A model generated the notes under the pieces. The model ran no database searches and was not told where the DNA came from. It was given only the letters and a program-made list of their open reading frames with translations. The translations under genes and the position numbers were made by a program. Positions 60,858 through 64,000 of a stretch of DNA of 64,000 nt are shown here, piece after piece; position 1 is the first letter of the stretch; the number at the start of each line of letters is the position of its first letter. The stretch is from Planctomycetia bacterium (lineage in GTDB: Bacteria > Planctomycetota > Planctomycetia > Pirellulales > JACPPG01). The stretch is taken from NCBI GenBank assembly GCA_016191115.1, contig JACPPG010000001.1, positions 1 through 64,000 of the forward strand. The letters are read 5' to 3'.

Positions 60858-61661
60858 ATGCGCATCGTTCGATTTCTGAATGTCAAGGGGCAGCCGGCTT
60901 GGGGCGAAGAGCTCGCCGAAGGACGAGTGCGCCGGCTGGATGGCGATCCGTACGGCGGGTTTCGCCCCAGCGACGAGATGCTCACCGGCGTCACGTTCCG
61001 CGCGCCCGTGGCGGCGACAAACGTCATCTGCATCGGATTGAACTACCGCGAGCACGCCACGGAATCGGGCATGAAGTTTCCCGAGCACCCCGTGGTGTTC
61101 ATGAAGAACGCTTCGAGCGTGATCGGTCCGGGCGAGCCGATCGTGATCCCCGCCTGCTGCGACCCGGCGGGAGAAGTCGACTACGAGTGCGAGCTGGCCG
61201 TGGTGATCGGCCGGGCGGCGAAAAATGTGTCCGAGGCCGAGGCCCTGAACTACGTCCTCGGTTACACGGCGGCCAACGACGTTTCGGCCCGCAAGTGGCA
61301 ACTGCACGGCGGCGGAGGGCAATGGGTGCGGGGCAAGAGCTTTGACACGTTCTGCCCGCTCGGACCGGCCCTGGTACCGGCCGAAGAGATCACCGACCCC
61401 CAGGCGCTCTCCGTTCGCACGGTGCTCAATGGCCAAACGGTCCAGGACCACACCACGGGGGACATGATCTTCCCCATCAGGAAACTGATCAGCTTTCTCA
61501 GCCAAGACACCACGCTTTCGCCAGGCACGGTCATTCTGACGGGCACGCCGCAGGGCGTCGGCTTTGCGCGGAAGCCGCCGTTGTGGTTGCGCGCGGGGGA
61601 CGTAGTCACGGTGGAAATCGAGCGGATCGGCAAACTGACGAATCCCGTGGTCGCGGCCTGA
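60858..61661 (+). CDS. Fumarylacetoacetate hydrolase (FAH)-family protein
   Basis: 267 residues. The FAH fold is evident: CIGLNYREHATESG, PVVFMKNASSVIGPGEPI, VDYECELAVVIG near residue 107-118 with metal-binding Glu pair, GYTAANDVSARKWQ and GTPQGVGF. Family members hydrolyse, decarboxylate or isomerise 2,4-diketo or 2-keto acids with Mg or Mn. First gene of a catabolic operon with a BKACE enzyme 51 bases downstream. Substrate not set; a keto-acid of a sugar or amino-acid pathway is the likely range. Confidence 0.9.
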   Translation: MRIVRFLNVKGQPAWGEELAEGRVRRLDGDPYGGFRPSDEMLTGVTFRAPVAATNVICIGLNYREHATESGMKFPEHPVVFMKNASSVIGPGEPIVIPACCDPAGEVDYECELAVVIGRAAKNVSEAEALNYVLGYTAANDVSARKWQLHGGGGQWVRGKSFDTFCPLGPALVPAEEITDPQALSVRTVLNGQTVQDHTTGDMIFPIRKLISFLSQDTTLSPGTVILTGTPQGVGFARKPPLWLRAGDVVTVEIERIGKLTNPVVAA

Positions 61662-61712
61662 ATATCGAACGAACCGGCCTTCGGCGGCCCAGCACGCGAT
61701 AAGGGACCCGAC

Positions 61713-62600
61713 ATGGAAAAACTGATCATCACCGTCACGTGCGACTCGACGATGGCCTACCCCAGCAATCCGCACAATCCGACGCCCAAGGGCTACGACG
61801 AGGTGGCGCGCGAGTACGTCCGTTCGGTGAACGCGGGGGCCGCGATCTGCCACTTGCACGGGCCGTACACGATCGACGAGGAGATCCAGGCCGACGGCAC
61901 CAAACTTTCCGATCTGGACATCCCCGGCTGGGCCAAGCTGAAGAAGGATATCACCGACCATTGCCAGCCGGTCATCCAGTACGGCATCGCCAACGGCCGA
62001 TTCCCGCAGCGGAAGGAACTGATGCGCGCCCAGGTCCCCGACATGATCTCGACGTGCTTCAACGCCCACGACGAGTGCTTCGACTACGAGCCGCCCAACA
62101 AGCCCGTCGAACTCTACGGCCTGCACGACCGCAACGAGCTGGCGGAGTATTGCCGGGTGACGAAGGAATTGGGCGTGAAGATCGAGGCCGAGTGTTTTCA
62201 CTACGGAGGCGTATGGAACGCCCAGCGGTTCGTGGCGCAAGGGTTGCTGGCCAAGCCGGTTTGGATCACGTTCTTCCTCGGCTGGCGCGGAGGATGCTTC
62301 ACGCCGCCGACGCTGAAGGCCATGCAGTACATGCACGACCATCTGCCCGAGGGCTTCGTCTACAACACCTCGGTCATGGATCCGCGCGAGCACTGGCGCG
62401 TGCTGTCGATGGCGATCCTGCTTGGCGGCCACGTGCGGGTGGGGATGGAAGACAACCCGTTTGTGGCGCCGGGACAGTATGCCCGCACGAACGCCGAGCT
62501 GGTCGAGAAGATCGTGCGGATCTCGCGCGAGGTGGGACGGGAGATCGCCTCGCCGGCCGAGGCGCGGCGAATCGCCGGTCTCAATGGATCGAAACACTAG
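61713..62600 (+). CDS. BKACE-type beta-keto acid cleavage enzyme (DUF849)
   Basis: 295 residues, a TIM barrel. Zn ligands His47 and His49 are in ICHLHGPY and a Glu in RVGMEDN (about 247). The typical N-terminal strand is EKLIITVTCDSTMAYPSN. Family members (such as the lysine-pathway 3-keto-5-aminohexanoate cleavage enzyme) join a beta-keto acid with acetyl-CoA to form acetoacetate and a CoA ester. The pocket loop after HLH is GPY rather than the usual HxRD, so specificity may differ. No lysine fermentation genes are around it. Confidence 0.9.
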   Translation: MEKLIITVTCDSTMAYPSNPHNPTPKGYDEVAREYVRSVNAGAAICHLHGPYTIDEEIQADGTKLSDLDIPGWAKLKKDITDHCQPVIQYGIANGRFPQRKELMRAQVPDMISTCFNAHDECFDYEPPNKPVELYGLHDRNELAEYCRVTKELGVKIEAECFHYGGVWNAQRFVAQGLLAKPVWITFFLGWRGGCFTPPTLKAMQYMHDHLPEGFVYNTSVMDPREHWRVLSMAILLGGHVRVGMEDNPFVAPGQYARTNAELVEKIVRISREVGREIASPAEARRIAGLNGSKH

Positions 62601-62645
62601 CTGCCGCGCGCCGCCAGATCGCCCACGGGATCGAGCAAACGCATC

Positions 62646-63467
62646 ATGCCGCGGATCAACGCCGTCAGCTTTCACGAGAACCCGAGCATCGAGGCGATCT
62701 GCCGGCTGGTGCGCTCCTGCGGCTTCGACGCGCTGGAAGTGTCGCGGCCGCCCTTTTATCGCAAGCTGATCACGCGCGCGACGCGGCAGCGGTTTCTCGA
62801 GTGGGCCCGCGAAATCGGACTAAACCTCTACGGCTTCGACTGCTGGGTCGAAGTCGACCCCTACGAGCGCCGGCAGGAGACTCTCGACGAGTTTCAGCAC
62901 GCGGTCGATTGGGCGGCCGACTTGAATCTCGGCATGCTGATCACGCACGATCCTTGGGCGAGCACGAACGGCACGCGATCGGCCTCGCAGTGCCTGGCGG
63001 CGGCGGTCGGGCTGTTTCGCGACGTGGCCCGGATGTGTGCGGCCGCCGGCCTGCGGCTGGTCTTCGAGCCGCATCCCGATACGCTGAGCATGGACAACGC
63101 CTGGGCAATCGAATTCATCGACGCCGTGGCCGAGGGACACGACGCTGGCGGCGTCGGTATCCTGTACGATTGCTGCCACTACGGCGTCGGACAACCCAAT
63201 GGCTATGCCCGCTCGATTGAGGTGCTGGGCAACCGCATCGGGCACGTTCACCTCTCCGACGGAGATGGCACGACCTACGCGCTGCATCTTCCGTTGGGCG
63301 AAGGAAGCCTCGATCTCGAGGGCATGGTCGCCGCATTGAAGGCAATCCACTTTCAAGGGACCCTCACGAACGACTTGTACAATTACCCGCTGTTGGAGGA
63401 AGGAGCGCGGCGCAACGCGGCGCGCGTTCGCGAGGTCGAGGATTGTCTCGGTTTAGCCCGCGTCTAG
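62646..63467 (+). CDS. Sugar phosphate isomerase/epimerase-like TIM barrel
   Basis: 273 residues of the AP-endonuclease-2-type family. RINAVSFHENPSIEAICRLV and LRLVFEPHPDTLSMDN contain typical strand motifs, with metal ligands expected among Glu in VFEPHPD, Asp in LYDCCHYGV and His in GHVHLSDGDG. Family members isomerise ketoses or oxidised sugars, suggesting the operon feeds on a sugar-derived or inositol-like compound. Start at ATG 62646; gap to the BKACE gene 45 bases. Confidence 0.85.
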   Translation: MPRINAVSFHENPSIEAICRLVRSCGFDALEVSRPPFYRKLITRATRQRFLEWAREIGLNLYGFDCWVEVDPYERRQETLDEFQHAVDWAADLNLGMLITHDPWASTNGTRSASQCLAAAVGLFRDVARMCAAAGLRLVFEPHPDTLSMDNAWAIEFIDAVAEGHDAGGVGILYDCCHYGVGQPNGYARSIEVLGNRIGHVHLSDGDGTTYALHLPLGEGSLDLEGMVAALKAIHFQGTLTNDLYNYPLLEEGARRNAARVREVEDCLGLARV

Positions 63468-63508
63468 AGTCTCATTCCCGCCAAACGCAGCCGCCGTCGA
63501 CCTAACGC

Positions 63509-64000
63509 ATGATCGCCGCAGTTCTCACCGAGATCGGCAAGCCCCTTGCGATTCGCACCGTCGCCCTTCCGCGCATCGAGCCGGACGAAGTGCTCATCCA
63601 GACGCGCGCCTGCGGCATCTGCCGCACCGATCTACACATCCAGGATGGGCTGGCCTACGTGCCCAGCTTGCCGCACGTGCCAGGGCACGAGCCGGCCGGC
63701 GTGGTCGCCGAGGTCGGCAGCGAAGTGCGCGACATCCGCGTCGGCCAGCGGGTTGTGCCGCATCTATTCGTGCGGTCGGCCGAATGCGCCTACTCGCGGG
63801 CCGGCCAGGATGCGCAGGCCCTGCACCTGACCGGCATCTTGGGCGTGACGCTGCCCGGCGGATTCGCCGAAGTCTTCAAGGCCCCGGCAAGGAACCTCCT
63901 GGTGCTGCCGGACGAGGTGCCCTTCGAGGCGGGCGGGCTGACCAGTTGCGCCGTCATCACCGCCGTGCATGCGTTCCGTAAAGCGGAGCTCGCGTCGGGG
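63509..64000 (+). CDS. Zinc-dependent alcohol dehydrogenase, cut by window end
   Basis: 164 residues from ATG 63509; the rest lies beyond the window. Medium-chain dehydrogenase marks: catalytic Cys35 in ACGICRTDLH and His60-Glu61 in PGHEPAGVVAEVG, then VGQRVVPHLF. The structural zinc lobe, normally four Cys, is reduced to Cys93 in SAECAYSRAGQDA, so this zinc is probably absent. Last visible gene of the catabolic operon, 41 bases after the isomerase stop. Confidence 0.9.
   Translation, partial: MIAAVLTEIGKPLAIRTVALPRIEPDEVLIQTRACGICRTDLHIQDGLAYVPSLPHVPGHEPAGVVAEVGSEVRDIRVGQRVVPHLFVRSAECAYSRAGQDAQALHLTGILGVTLPGGFAEVFKAPARNLLVLPDEVPFEAGGLTSCAVITAVHAFRKAELASG

Noticed and set aside
1..64000. tRNA, rRNA or riboswitch genes
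   Set aside because: Reading intergenic regions on both strands I found no tRNA cloverleaf, rRNA-like stretch or known aptamer; this was by eye and a covariance search could still find a small RNA.

Overview
The window looks like a piece of a GC-rich planctomycete chromosome, most likely order Pirellulales. The evidence is the gene content: paired DUF1501 and planctomycete-cytochrome (DUF1549/DUF1553) genes, a 1273-residue PVC-type heme protein with a CxxCH site, several ECF sigma factors each followed by a membrane-bound partner, a Ser/Thr kinase beside an FHA protein, PEP-CTERM proteins, a dockerin-like GDSL protein, and many small proteins starting with an RRRWxQFG membrane anchor. Taxonomy is inferred from families only. 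I saw no rRNA, tRNA or CRISPR array.

Layout. 1-880 holds three adjoining transposase remnants (IS66 tail, IS701-like, ISAzo13-like) that cut off the last gene of a minus-strand signalling cluster at 862-7186: FHA protein, Ser/Thr kinase, membrane protein, ECF sigma factor, and its small partner. A separate coiled-coil gene lies behind hairpins at 7384-8196. 8826-13412 encodes a CusBA/CzcBA-type metal efflux pair, followed convergently by a DMT transporter and divergently by a CinA-nucleotidyltransferase fusion. 15824-22832 carries a secreted protein, a WD40 protein and a DUF1501/PSD1 pair. 23500-25650 is an accessory patch of small ORFs, including a bS21-like protein, repeated RRRWxQFG leaders and a possible sigma region 2 fragment. 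25645-31904 has a PEP-CTERM protein, a methyltransferase, a DUF6786-like protein, an ECF/anti-sigma pair and an unknown protein. 32173-38342 has the PVC heme protein, a rhomboid protease and a coiled-coil protein. 38723-45676 encodes a tripartite exporter: very large TolC-like protein, HlyD-type adaptor with EF-hands, and a split MacB. Then come bioF, an EVE protein, an ECF/anti-sigma/PDZ operon, a VCBS protein, fliM, proA, a membrane glycosyltransferase-like protein, a second DUF1501 protein and the GDSL protein. 60858-64000 is a catabolic operon: FAH-family hydrolase, BKACE (DUF849) enzyme, TIM-barrel isomerase and the start of a zinc alcohol dehydrogenase.

The most interesting signal is not a gene. 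Two families of imperfect-palindrome elements are scattered between genes: family A (about 120 bp, 4 copies) and family B (about 90-155 bp, 7 copies). Several copies are flanked by direct duplications of 7-16 bp, one of which duplicates the stop codon of the TolC gene. Although otherwise unrelated, both families carry the same mismatched heptamer pair, GTGCCTG in one arm and GAGCCAG in the other, which suggests a common mobilising enzyme. They resemble REPIN/MITE elements, but no transposase that would move them is in the window. A third, shorter GC-rich hairpin (family C, 7 copies) lies as inverted pairs between convergent genes and has also become part of two reading frames.
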